A DNA stretch of 64,000 nucleotides from Fusibacter_A sp965140735 (GTDB taxonomy: Bacteria > Bacillota > Clostridia > Peptostreptococcales > Acidaminobacteraceae). The stretch covers positions 1,302,001 through 1,366,000 of the forward strand of contig OZ223306.1 in assembly GCA_965140735.1 (NCBI GenBank), written 5' to 3'. The notes below the pieces were generated by a model. It was given only the letters and a program-made list of their open reading frames with translations. It searched no databases and had not been told where the DNA came from. Position 1 is the stretch's first letter. Every line of letters begins with the position of its first letter. This document shows positions 54,295-62,633 of this stretch, in pieces. Position numbers and translations under genes: made by a program.

Positions 54295-55700
54295 CGTATA
54301 ATTGAAACACACCAGTTTGATCGTGGTATGTTTTTTTTAGGTATATATATCCTATCAAACTAGGCATAGAACGTTCGGCGTGTAGAGCCTTGAGCTTGCC
54401 ACATAAACTGTTCATGCTAACATCTTGTATGTATATCTCGATTAAGCTGGTTGGGCCTTAAGCCCGCATCACCGCACGAACCTGAGAATCATCTTTTTGT
54501 TAGACCTAGTACTTTAAGGAAGTTATATGAATCCCATTATTTCTATTGATGTCTCAAAGTCTAAGAGTGTTGCTGCTATTTTCACAGATCGCCATGAACA
54601 CTACCGAAAACCATTTGTTTTAAAGCATCAACTTAGCCATTTTGAAAAACTTCATTCTCAGTTACTCGATTTTGAGGCCAAATTTGGCACAAAACCTAAA
54701 GTAGTTATGGAGGCTACAGGCATTTACTCTAAACCTATCTCTTCTTTTTTCTTTGCTCTTGGTTATGAAGTCTTTGTTCTTAATCCGCTTACGACTAGTC
54801 AGATTAAGTCTAAAACGCTTCGGAAAATCAAGACTGATCCAATTGACACTATGAGAATTGCTATTGCCTTTTACAACCAAAAGCCTAACCCCTATATGCC
54901 TGCTGATGAGTTATATGAGAAACTTAGATTTCTAGCAAGACAGTACGATGGGCTCAACACTTCTTATCAAGAGCTCCTTACTAGAATGCATACTGTCGTT
55001 GATCTCATCTACCCTGAGTTTAAAAAGATGTTTTACACCATTAGATGCAAAGCCGCTCTTGGTTTTCTTAAAGCTTTTCCTACTCCTGTGAAAGTCTTAG
55101 ATACATCTTATGATGAACTCATAGCTTCATTTCATTCGCCTAAGAAAAATAAAGAGTGACATTTAACTAAAGCCCATTTGATCAAGGAAGTTGTCAGAGA
55201 AAGTTTGCAAGTACAAGAGGCACAGCAACCCGTTCTAACTTACTATGTGGATTTGATCCTACATATGCAAGAGACTTTGGGTGACATTCGTACTCAGATG
55301 TATGACCTTGCAAGCCTTTCTCCTCAATATGAATTTCTTCGCTCTGTTCCTGGAATAGGAGAAGTGACAGCTTCTGTTTTTCAATCTGGCAAATTTATTT
55401 CTAACAATAATAAAATTTCTAAACGGGGTTCTCCTTACCTTAGAAAAGCTTTATATCAAGCTGCACGTGCCGGCATTAGCAAGCGATCAAATGGATACGC
55501 TAATAAGGAACTAAGAAAATTTTATGATAGACTTATCTTGGCTGGTAAAACACCTAAAGTCGCCATGACTGCTACTTCCGCTAAGTTACTTAGAATGATT
55601 TTTGGAATTATGAAAACTAAGACATCATTCAAGTTTTAACAATTCAATTTTACCATTTTCGACTTGTTTTTAGCAGGTCTATTAAGCATGCTTTCAATTA
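54295..55700 (+). mobile_element. IS110-family insertion in an attC core
   Basis: A defective IS110-like element: left end at the GTT of attC R', a 230-bp non-coding leader (54295-54526), a transposase frame with one stop, and an undefined right end before the fic-type gene. IS110/IS1111 elements lack terminal inverted repeats of the usual kind and insert at specific sites; the IS1111-attC group is known to target attC. The right boundary is approximate. Confidence 0.7.
54527..55639 (+). pseudogene. IS110-family transposase with in-frame TGA and internal deletion
   Basis: The N-terminal DEDD domain begins NPIISIDVSKSKSVAAIF (catalytic Asp), with VVMEATGIYSKPISSFF (Glu) and KTDPIDTMRIA (Asp pair). 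A TGA at 55157-55159 interrupts the frame between KKNKE and HLTKAH, with both sides in the same frame. The C-terminal RSVPGIGEVTASVF jumps straight to QSGKFISNNNKISKRGSPYLRKALYQAA, missing the usual 25-30 residues (the LAEIGD...FAGIDP segment). Non-functional. Confidence 0.88.
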
Positions 55701-55768
55701 TTCATTCTACTTATTTCTTATTGAATACTTGACAAGAATTAGCTGGTTTAGCAGATCGTTCAAAACGT

Positions 55769-56845
55769 TTATACGCTTTGAATAAGTTTCAATAACTTTT
55801 TATTGATAAAAATCTTCTCTTTTCCTCTTTGCTCAACTGATAGTATGCCTATGTTTACCAATTCATTTAAATAATTAGATGCTGTTTTTCTTGTAACGCC
55901 TAATTCAGATTCTATACTTCCAATCCTTGTATAAAATTCTGTGAAGATTATATTTACCAATTCTTTTGAATATATTTTAGGCTTAACATTTTTGATATGA
56001 TCTCCAGTTTCGTCAACAAGCATATTTATCTGCTTTAATAATTCTAATGAGCTTTCAGATGTTTCTTGAATACCTCTCATCACATACAATATCCAGTTTT
56101 CCCAACTCCCATTTTGGTGAATATCATTCAATAATTTATAGTATTCATTTTTTGTTGCCAAAATATACTTACTTAAGTAAAGAATTGGAGAATCTAATAA
56201 GCCTTTCATAACAAGATATAATTCATTTATGATTCTTCCTGTCCGACCGTTTCCATCATAAAATGGGTGAATACTCTCAAACTGATAATGAATGCTCGCC
56301 ATTTTAATTAAGGGATCAACCTCATCATCTTCATTAATGTATTGCTCTAAGTTCCATAATAATTCTCGAATTTCAGCTTCTGAAGATGGTGGCGTATATA
56401 TGACTTCACCGGTTCTATCATTTACCAATTTTGTTCCTGATTGTTTTCTAATACCAGCATTATTCTTTTCAATGATTCCCTGAATATCAACGATCATATT
56501 TGTTGTCAATATTTCATTTTCTTTTATTAACTCAATCCCTTTCCATAATGCTTCTTTATAATTTAAGACCTCTTTAGCAGGTCCAATTAAATGCTCTTTT
56601 TTTATCATTGCTGTGAATAGTTCGTCATGTGTTGTCACAATATTTTCTATTTCTGAACTTTCTTTCGATTCATTTAAAGTTATTGCATTTATCAATATGT
56701 TTTTATTAGGTACAATCTCAGAGTATCCTTTCAATTCAGCTATTCTTCGATTTGCTTTTGATACTTCTCTCATAATTTTTTTCGTTTCAATATCAATAAT
56801 TTTTCCTTGATGCTGAGGTGGTAATTTTTCTAATGTATTGGTCAT
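55769..56845 (-). CDS. Fic-domain protein (probable AMPylase)
   Basis: A 358-aa protein. An N-terminal inhibitory-type helix NESKESSEIENIVTT (S/TxxxE[G/N]) is followed by the Fic motif IHPFYDGNGRTGRIINELY (HPFxxGNGRxxR, about 197), then a C-terminal winged helix with RKTASNYLNELVNIGILSVEQRGKEKIF. Fic proteins AMPylate targets using ATP; the intrinsic inhibitory motif keeps them off. ATG at 56845 follows GGAG. It has a promoter of its own. Confidence 0.9.
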   Translation of the reverse strand: MTNTLEKLPPQHQGKIIDIETKKIMREVSKANRRIAELKGYSEIVPNKNILINAITLNESKESSEIENIVTTHDELFTAMIKKEHLIGPAKEVLNYKEALWKGIELIKENEILTTNMIVDIQGIIEKNNAGIRKQSGTKLVNDRTGEVIYTPPSSEAEIRELLWNLEQYINEDDEVDPLIKMASIHYQFESIHPFYDGNGRTGRIINELYLVMKGLLDSPILYLSKYILATKNEYYKLLNDIHQNGSWENWILYVMRGIQETSESSLELLKQINMLVDETGDHIKNVKPKIYSKELVNIIFTEFYTRIGSIESELGVTRKTASNYLNELVNIGILSVEQRGKEKIFINKKLLKLIQSV

Positions 56846-56899
56846 TCTAAACTCCATTCTACTCATGGGTAATTTTCATTCTTTTTTACTTATATATTA

Positions 56900-56955
56900 A
56901 ATATATGGGTAATCATTACCTATGTCAATGATATATGAGTATTTTTACTACCCAT
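56900..56955 (-). promoter_or_regulatory. Promoter and operator palindromes of the fic-type gene
   Basis: TTGACA (56923-56928) and TATATT (56900-56905) are 17 bp apart on the minus strand. The spacer is the palindrome GGTAATGATTACC. A related palindrome ATGGGTA...TACTCAT lies at 56935-56955 and an ATTACCCAT repeats downstream. The Fic protein's own winged helix may bind here. Confidence 0.65.
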
Positions 56956-56967
56956 GTTTTGAATGTC

Positions 56968-57086
56968 TGTTAACGTCCCCGCAATTACCGATGTTCATCC
57001 TTTTCACCCTTAGGGGAAAAGTGGCGCTGACCTTGCCACGCAAGGGCTATGACATCGGAGTGATTTAGGTAACCGACGTGTTATCG
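56968..57086. repeat. attC-like site
   Basis: TGTTAACGTCCCCGCAATTACCGA at the left, CCCTTAGGGGAAAAGTGGCG and TTGCCACGCAAGG inside, GTGATTTAGGTAACCGACGTGTTATCG at the right. A clean 119-bp member. Confidence 0.87.
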
Positions 57087-57096
57087 GTAGTTCATT

Positions 57097-58134
57097 TTAT
57101 TCATGTACCAACTTACGTTTTGCTTGTTCTATTGCTTGGTACAATTTCTTTTCAAATACTTCTTTTGGTGGTATTTGAGTTAAATATTGTGCAACATGAA
57201 TTCCACTTTGGTCAAGTTCTAATAATTCTACAGTTTCATTAGCTTTTTCCGCACATAATATAATACCGATTGGCGACTCCTTACCTTCGTTTTTCTCATA
57301 TTTATCAAGCCATCTTAAATACAATCCCACTTGTCCTTTATGCTCTGGTTTAAATTCTCCAAGTTTAAGTTCAATAAGTACTAATCGTCTCAATTTTCGG
57401 TGATAAAATAGAAGATCAATATAATAATCTCTATTCCCAACCGTTATTCTTACTTGTCTTCCAACAAATGTGAAATCTCTTCCAAATTCTAAAATAAATT
57501 TCTCTAGTTCAACTAAAATAGCACTCTCTAAATCTTTTTCACTATAAGTATCTTGAAGCTCTGAAAAATCTAAAACATAAGGATCACGTAGGAACAAATC
57601 AATACTCATTTTATTTTTCTCATCAAGTAACTTTAGGTCATTTTCAATAGTTTTTTCTGGTCTTTTTGATAACTGTGTTCGTTCATAAAGCATTGAATCA
57701 ATTCTTTCTTTTAAAGCCCTTACACTCCATCTTTCATTTATCCAATTGATAGATAGAATCTCATTTTAAGTTCATCATCAATTTTTATAATCTCTACGAT
57801 ATGTGACCAACTCAATTGTCCAGACAGTGTCTGGACAATTGAAATATCCCTAAATTTATCGTAAAATTTTATCATATTAAATAGATTACTTCGGCTGTAA
57901 CCCCTTCCATATTCTTCTGTAAGTTTTTTACTCAAGCTTGTAATGACTTCTTTTCCATAACTAGATTCATTCTCTTCCAATATTTCACGTCGTATGTGAC
58001 AACCAATATTCCAGTAAAGTAAAACCATCTTTGAATTTAAACTCACCTGAGCTTTGTATTTCGTGTCTATTATTAAATTTGATATTTCAATATATATTGT
58101 TAAATGCAGTTTCTTGTAATTTTAATTTTTTCAT
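57097..58134 (-). pseudogene. DUF1016 (YhcG-type) PD-(D/E)XK nuclease, frameshifted
   Basis: From ATG at 58134 (after GGAGAC) the frame is broken near 58090, resumes with YKAQVSLNSKMVLLYWNIGCHI and the ...SLSKKLTEEYGRGYSRSNL block, shifts again near 57755, and continues WINERWSVRALKERIDSMLYERT then the C-terminal nuclease: FTFVGRQVRITVGNRDYYIDLLFYHRKLRRLVLIELKLGEFKPEHKGQ (D...ExK). Two single-base shifts. Function likely defence- or recombination-related. Confidence 0.85.
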
Positions 58135-58209
58135 TTGTAAGTCTCCGATACATTTATTTATATATATTCTATCACATTTTAAGAACATTCGTTCCGTAAA
58201 ATGAATTAC

Positions 58210-58328
58210 TGATAACGTTCCCGCAATTACCGATGTTCATCCTTTTCACCCTTAGGGCAGAAGTGGCAAAGTCCATGCCTCGCAAGGGATGTGACATCAG
58301 AGTGATTTAGGTAACTGACGTGTTAAAC
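58210..58328. repeat. attC-like site
   Basis: TGATAACGTTCCCGCAATTACCGA at the left, CCCTTAGGGCAGAAGTGGC and GCCTCGCAAGG inside, GTGATTTAGGTAACTGACGTGTTAAAC at the right. The HD-domain gene to the right ends inside it. Confidence 0.87.
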
Positions 58329-58933
58329 GAGCGTTCCATAATCTTTTCTCTAAAACAATTATACGCATCTTCTGTCCATTCGTGATAACATGCCAATTCG
58401 CCTTTTTGTTTATGTAACGTTTCTAAATAATAAAAAATTGCCTCATCTATTGAATTATCTAATTTTTCTTTCATTTTCAATATTAGATCTATATATTCTT
58501 TTTCTTTCCAACTTAACTTATCTGATAAAAATAAAATCTTATCTATAATACTCGGATTCATTTTTAAGGTTGTATGACATTCAACTGCATTCAAAATATC
58601 AGTATCCTCAATTTTAAAAACTTGGGTTGCTATGATTCTTGATGCAAATTGATGTAAGATACCTAAGTAATTTAATTCATTTTGGGATACTATTTTTCCA
58701 TTGTCAGTACAAAACATAACAATATCACTTCTTTTTACCACTCTGCCTAAATCATGAAGTAATGCTGCTATAATACATTTCTCACGAATTTCATCTTCCA
58801 AATTTTTCATCATACTTATTTGATATATAACATCAAGTGTATGTTCATAGACTGACTTCATATTAAAATTTTCATAATATGATTCAATATTTTCCATAAG
58901 ATTATTATTTTCAAATTTAAAATCTGTATACAT
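58307..58933 (-). CDS. HD-domain phosphohydrolase-like protein
   Basis: A 208-aa protein: VYEHTLDVIYQISMMKN, IIAALLHDLGRVVKRSD (HD), VECHTTLK are the metal-binding residues of the HD superfamily. It resembles HDIG-type nucleotidases or nucleases. Its last codons (NTSVT) and stop are supplied by the attC L'/R' bases. Single-gene cassette, start 36 bp from the attC core. Confidence 0.8.
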   Translation of the reverse strand: MYTDFKFENNNLMENIESYYENFNMKSVYEHTLDVIYQISMMKNLEDEIREKCIIAALLHDLGRVVKRSDIVMFCTDNGKIVSQNELNYLGILHQFASRIIATQVFKIEDTDILNAVECHTTLKMNPSIIDKILFLSDKLSWKEKEYIDLILKMKEKLDNSIDEAIFYYLETLHKQKGELACYHEWTEDAYNCFREKIMERSFNTSVT

Positions 58934-58968
58934 TTTAATTACTCCATTTTAATTTTTTGTGGAATGTC

Positions 58969-59150
58969 GGTTAACGTTCCCGCAATTTCCGAAGTCACCG
59001 TTCTCGCTGGGCGCTTGGCGACATTCTTGCCCTAAAAACAAGTCTCTTTTGCAAGAATGATGACAAGCGCACAGTGAGAATTGGCACAATCGTTGCTTCA
59101 CTTTGCAACGATTGTGACGATAGGTGATTTAGGAAATAGTCGTGTTAAGC
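58969..59150. repeat. attC-like site, long type II
   Basis: GGTTAACGTTCCCGCAATTTCCGA at the left, GTGATTTAGGAAATAGTCGTGTTAAGC at the right; middle nearly identical to 49459 and 62430. Confidence 0.87.
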
Positions 59151-59229
59151 GATGCATTTTTCGTTTGAAACTAACTTTTATGTTTTTTTCTTTTTATGTA
59201 CTCTTTATTAAAAGAAAAACCCTTGCAGG

Positions 59230-59567
59230 TTAATTACTTATTATCTCTTCTAATTTCATGCTTACTTCTGACACCTTTAATTGCGATAATACACCATATT
59301 TTTTACAATAATATTCTTTGATATTGTATATATCTTATCCGGTCTTATGCATGAAATTTTTGGAAGGTATCCTTCAAGCATATCTTCATCATCAAATGCT
59401 ATTTCAAAATCAGTTCCTCTTATATTTGATGTAATTGCAGATACAATAAGATCTTCAGTTCGACTACTATAAATATCATTAGATAAAACTAAAACTAGCC
59501 TTCTTTTAGTTGCTGTCAAATCTGAAAATGGAATTGGTACTAATAGTATATCTCCTTGCTTATACAT
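59230..59567 (-). pseudogene. PemK/MazF-type toxin, 3' frameshift
   Basis: The N-terminal fold is typical: YKQGDILLVPIPFSDLTATKRRLVLVLSND... and SEDLIVSAITSNIRG-like block, then ISCIRPDKIYTISKNIIVKN. In an A6 run near 59295 one base is missing; in the shifted frame GVLSQLKVSEVSMKLEEIISN follows, the expected C-terminal helix, ending at 59230. The annotated frame stops at 59277. It may still fold poorly or be a sequencing artefact. Confidence 0.72.
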
Positions 59568-59766
59568 TATTCCACACCTCATCGTCTATTTGATTTTCCC
59601 AAAATGACATGCTTGACTGGCTTGCATCCTGTAAATCTTGATAATTCTCTTTCAATTTTTTAGATTTTATATATTCAATATAATCAAGAACTTCGGGTAG
59701 CTCTTTCTCTGATAATTCATCTATCAGCTTATGGATATAATCTTTGGCCGTATTCATTCCGTTCAC
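59560..59766 (-). CDS. Antitoxin of the PemK-type toxin
   Basis: A 68-aa protein: AKDYIHKLIDELSEKELPEVLDYIEYIKSKKL is a helical DUF2281-like antitoxin fold, with an acidic C-terminal toxin-binding tail. It overlaps the toxin ATG by 8 bp, antitoxin first. GAGGTGAA precedes it. Confidence 0.75.
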   Translation of the reverse strand: MNGMNTAKDYIHKLIDELSEKELPEVLDYIEYIKSKKLKENYQDLQDASQSSMSFWENQIDDEVWNNV

Positions 59767-59837
59767 CTCTTTCTATTAAATATTATACTATATTTTGAAC
59801 TCATTGTCTTATCCAAAACCCGTTGAAAAATGTTTCG

Positions 59838-59955
59838 CGCTAACGTTTCGGGTATTCTCGATGTGCCTTGGTCTCTGCGTTCGCTTGGCGACGTTCTTGC
59901 CTCAGGTTCGCACGAACTATGCCAATAGAGGCATTTCGAGAATCCTCTGTTAGGC
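59838..59955. repeat. attC-like site
   Basis: CGCTAACGTTTCGGGTATTCTCGATGTGCC at left, ending GAGAATCCTCTGTTAGGC at right: perfect AAC and GTTAGGC cores, a separate sub-family whose middle shares TTGGCGACGTTCTTGCC with the long type II sites. It matches the left half-site of copy 1 at 41,050. Confidence 0.82.
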
Positions 59956-60290
59956 GATGTGCTTTCCCTTTTACACTGTTTGGAAAATACACGCCCAGAC
60001 TCATAATTTCTGATCTAAGAAAGCATTAAATCCAATCTATAACAAATCTATGTATCTATCAAAATCCTAATTTCACTTACCCATAAAAGCATGCACTGAA
60101 CACCTACTACCAAATGTGTCTCAGCTTCCGACTTATATGAAACCACTAAATCAACATTACTGAGAATAGTCATGCATAATTGGCTTTCTTAGCACTTTCA
60201 ATTCATAACAGGGTCATATCAATTTTATATCATATCCAACAAAATAACCACTAAGACTTGATTCATGCTTGCATCTAGATAACGTCACAT
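59956..60290. repeat. Duplicated non-coding cassette, copy 2
   Basis: Close copy of 41,074-41,385. The minus frame seen there is cut by several stops here. No other gene is visible. The sequences part company at about 60,275, where this copy continues with AGATAACGTCACATATG. Confidence 0.7.
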
Positions 60291-60370
60291 ATGTTGAACC
60301 AAGCCAACTTTTCGATGGTGTCTTTACTCAAGATTTATTTCGATAGCGTAAACAAAAACTCCGCATTTCA

Positions 60371-60481
60371 CGCTAACGTTCCCGTGAATTCCAGCGTTCC
60401 TTCCTTTTAACGTTTTAACGGAAAAAGTGGTGCAAGGCTTGTGTGACATCGGAAGGAATGTAGGAAATCAACGTGTTATAG
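60371..60481. repeat. attC-like site
   Basis: CGCTAACGTTCCCGTGAATTCCAGCG at the left; CGTTTTAACGGAAAAAGTGGTGC inside; GAATGTAGGAAATCAACGTGTTATAG at the right. Right half like 43267. Confidence 0.8.
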
Positions 60482-60523
60482 GATGAATTTTAGCATTCCT
60501 TTTTATTTATTGTATATTTCCAC

Positions 60524-60553
60524 TTGATTTCGGGTATATACTTAGTATATACT
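60524..60553 (+). promoter_or_regulatory. mazEF-type promoter with operator palindrome
   Basis: TTGATT (60524-60529) and TATACT (60548-60553) are 18 bp apart. A perfect 19-bp palindrome GTATATACTTAGTATATAC (60534-60552) covers the spacer and -10, as expected for self-repression by the antitoxin. Confidence 0.65.
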
Positions 60554-60586
60554 TTTTCTATAATTAACTTCGAAAGGAGACTCTTT

Positions 60587-60826
60587 ATGCTTGCTAAAGT
60601 TCAAAAATGGGGTAATAGCCAAGGTATAAGAATTCCAAAATCAATTCTAGAAAATGCAAATATATCATCTAACGAAGATTTAGACATTAAAGTTGTCGAT
60701 GGATGCATTATCCTCGAACCTATTCACAGGCATCAAACACTCAAAGAACGACTTAAAGATTATGACGGCAATTACCAATGCTCTGAGTGGGATACTGGAA
60801 ATTCAATTGGTAGAGAGATACTATAA
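60587..60826 (+). CDS. MazE/AbrB-type antitoxin
   Basis: A 79-aa protein beginning MLAKVQKWGNSQGIRIPKSILENANI, the swapped-hairpin MazE DNA-binding fold, with a variable C-terminal tail. ATG at 60587 follows AAAGGAG. It overlaps the toxin start by one base. Confidence 0.9.
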   Translation: MLAKVQKWGNSQGIRIPKSILENANISSNEDLDIKVVDGCIILEPIHRHQTLKERLKDYDGNYQCSEWDTGNSIGREIL

Positions 60827-61164
60827 TGTCTTATATACCTAATCAAGGTGATATTGTCTATTTAGATTTCGATCCACAAGCTGGACATGAGCAAAAAGGT
60901 AGACGACCAGCTCTTGTTGTAAGCAATCTAACGTATAACAGATTAACAAAAATGGCTTTGGTCTGTCCAATAACAAATACTAATAGAAATTTTCCTCTCC
61001 ATGTTCCGCTAGATTCCAAAACTTCAACTTCTGGTTTTATAATGTGTGAACAAGTCAAAGCTCTTGATATTAATTTTCGTGATGCCACTTTTCACGAACA
61101 ATTGCCTTCTAGTTTAATGCGTGAAGTTTTCGATATTATTTATGGTATTGTAGAAATCGAGTAA
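60826..61164 (+). CDS. MazF-type mRNA interferase toxin
   Basis: A 112-aa protein: PNQGDIVYLDFDPQAGHEQKGRRPALVVSN, ALVCPITNTNRNFPLHVPL and GFIMCEQVKALD are the conserved MazF/PemK blocks (Arg in GRRPAL, Thr in PITN). It cleaves mRNA at short motifs. Plus strand, intact. Confidence 0.92.
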   Translation: MSYIPNQGDIVYLDFDPQAGHEQKGRRPALVVSNLTYNRLTKMALVCPITNTNRNFPLHVPLDSKTSTSGFIMCEQVKALDINFRDATFHEQLPSSLMREVFDIIYGIVEIE

Positions 61165-61208
61165 TTATCGGTTTCTTTTTTTATATAAATCTTTTGCTAA
61201 AATTTTTC

Positions 61209-61327
61209 CTATAACGTTCCCGCTATTTCCGAAGTCACTCCTTTTGTCCGTTAGGACAAAAGTGGTGCAAAACTTGCTACGCAAGGATTGTACCATCAAA
61301 GTGATTTAGGTAATAGTCGTGTTATCT
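61209..61327. repeat. attC-like site
   Basis: CTATAACGTTCCCGCTATTTCCGA at the left; TCCGTTAGGACAAAAGTGG inside; GTGATTTAGGTAATAGTCGTGTTATCT at the right. Confidence 0.86.
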
Positions 61328-61338
61328 ACTGTTTTTGT

Positions 61339-62345
61339 TTATTCCCTACTTGATTCAATTTCCTCTTTTTCTTTTAAAATTTCTTCCTTGAATTCCGCTT
61401 CACTTGGTATATATAGCATATATTTTGATGCAAAAATCTTTTTATTATCTTCTGGCAGAGTATATCTTACTACTGTATCAGATTTGTCCGCACATAATAC
61501 TATTCCAATTGGCAGATTGTCACCTTCATTCATGAGTTCTCTAGTGTAGTAATTTACATACATCTGCATTTGACCGATGTCTTGATGCTTTAATTCACCA
61601 ATTTTTAAATCAATTAAAACAAAGCATTTCAAAATATAATTGTAGAATACTAAATCAATAAAAAAGTTCTCCCCATCAATATAAAATCGTTTTTGTCTTC
61701 CGACAAATGAAAAGCCTCGACCTAGTTCCAATAAAAATTCTTGAAGGTGACTTAACAACTTTTCTTCCAAATCTGATTCATATAACTTTTCATATTTATC
61801 TATCCCTAAAAATTCCAATACATAAGGGTCTTTTATAATTTCATTTGGTGTCACTTCATTACTTTCAGCTGAAGCTTCTTTTTTTACTGATTTTTTATCT
61901 CTACTTGATAATAATCGTTCAAAATAAAAGCTGTTTATCTGTCTTGATAATTCCCTCACACTCCAATTTCCATTTTTACATTCTTCAATATAAAAGTTAA
62001 TTGCATCACTATTTTCAAGTTTGAGTAATAGTCTATAATGAGACCAACTTAAATCGTGACACAGTGTGTCACGATTTCCAAATGACAAGTAAAACTTTCT
62101 CATTCTACTCAGATTAGTCTCGTCAAAACCTTTTCCATATTCTACAGTTAATTTTTTTGATAATTCACCTAGCAAATTGGAGCCATATGTAGCATTTTCA
62201 TTTCCATTTTGTTCGTCTACAATTCTCTTCCCAATATTCCAATATGCCTCAACCATAGCAAAATTAACGGCTTTTATTGCTTACGAGATTTTTCCAATAT
62301 AATTTTAATATCTTCATAAAATTTATCATTTATAATTTCATTCAT
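61339..62345 (-). pseudogene. DUF1016 (YhcG-type) PD-(D/E)XK nuclease, N-terminal frameshift
   Basis: ATG at 62345 (after AGGGAG) opens MNEIINDKFYEDIKIILEKSRKQ, then one base is missing near 62278 and KAVNFAMVEAYWNIGKRIVDEQ continues in the main frame (62256-61339, 305 aa). Conserved parts: LSKKLTVEYGKGFDETNLSRMRKFY, SWSHYRLLL and the nuclease FSFVGRQKRFYIDGENFFIDLVFYNYILKCFVLIDLKIGELKHQDIGQM (D...DxK). The downstream frame could be translated from an internal start. Second copy of the family in the array. Confidence 0.8.
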
Positions 62346-62429
62346 TTTGTATACTCCCTTAATTCGATAATCTTATGTGTAATATTATATCAATTATTGT
62401 GCGAAAAATCTTGCTGATACAAAAATGGC

Positions 62430-62611
62430 AGTTAACGTTCCTGCAGTTACCGAAGTCACCGTTCTCGCTGGGCGCTTGGCGACATTCTTGCCCTAAAAAT
62501 AAGTCTCTTTTGCAAGAATGATGACAAGCTCACAGTGAGAATTGGCGCAATCGTTGCTTCACTTTGCAACGATTGTGACGATAGGTGATTTAGGAAATAG
62601 TCGTGTTAGAC
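62430..62611. repeat. attC-like site, long type II
   Basis: AGTTAACGTTCCTGCAGTTACCGA at the left, GTGATTTAGGAAATAGTCGTGTTAGAC at the right (perfect GTTRRRY). Middle nearly identical to 58969. Confidence 0.88.
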
Positions 62612-62633
62612 GAAGGAACAATCTCTAAGAACT

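Noticed and set aside
54203..54415. 70-codon minus-strand frame
   Set aside because: It spans an attC and the non-coding IS110 leader; no protein similarity.
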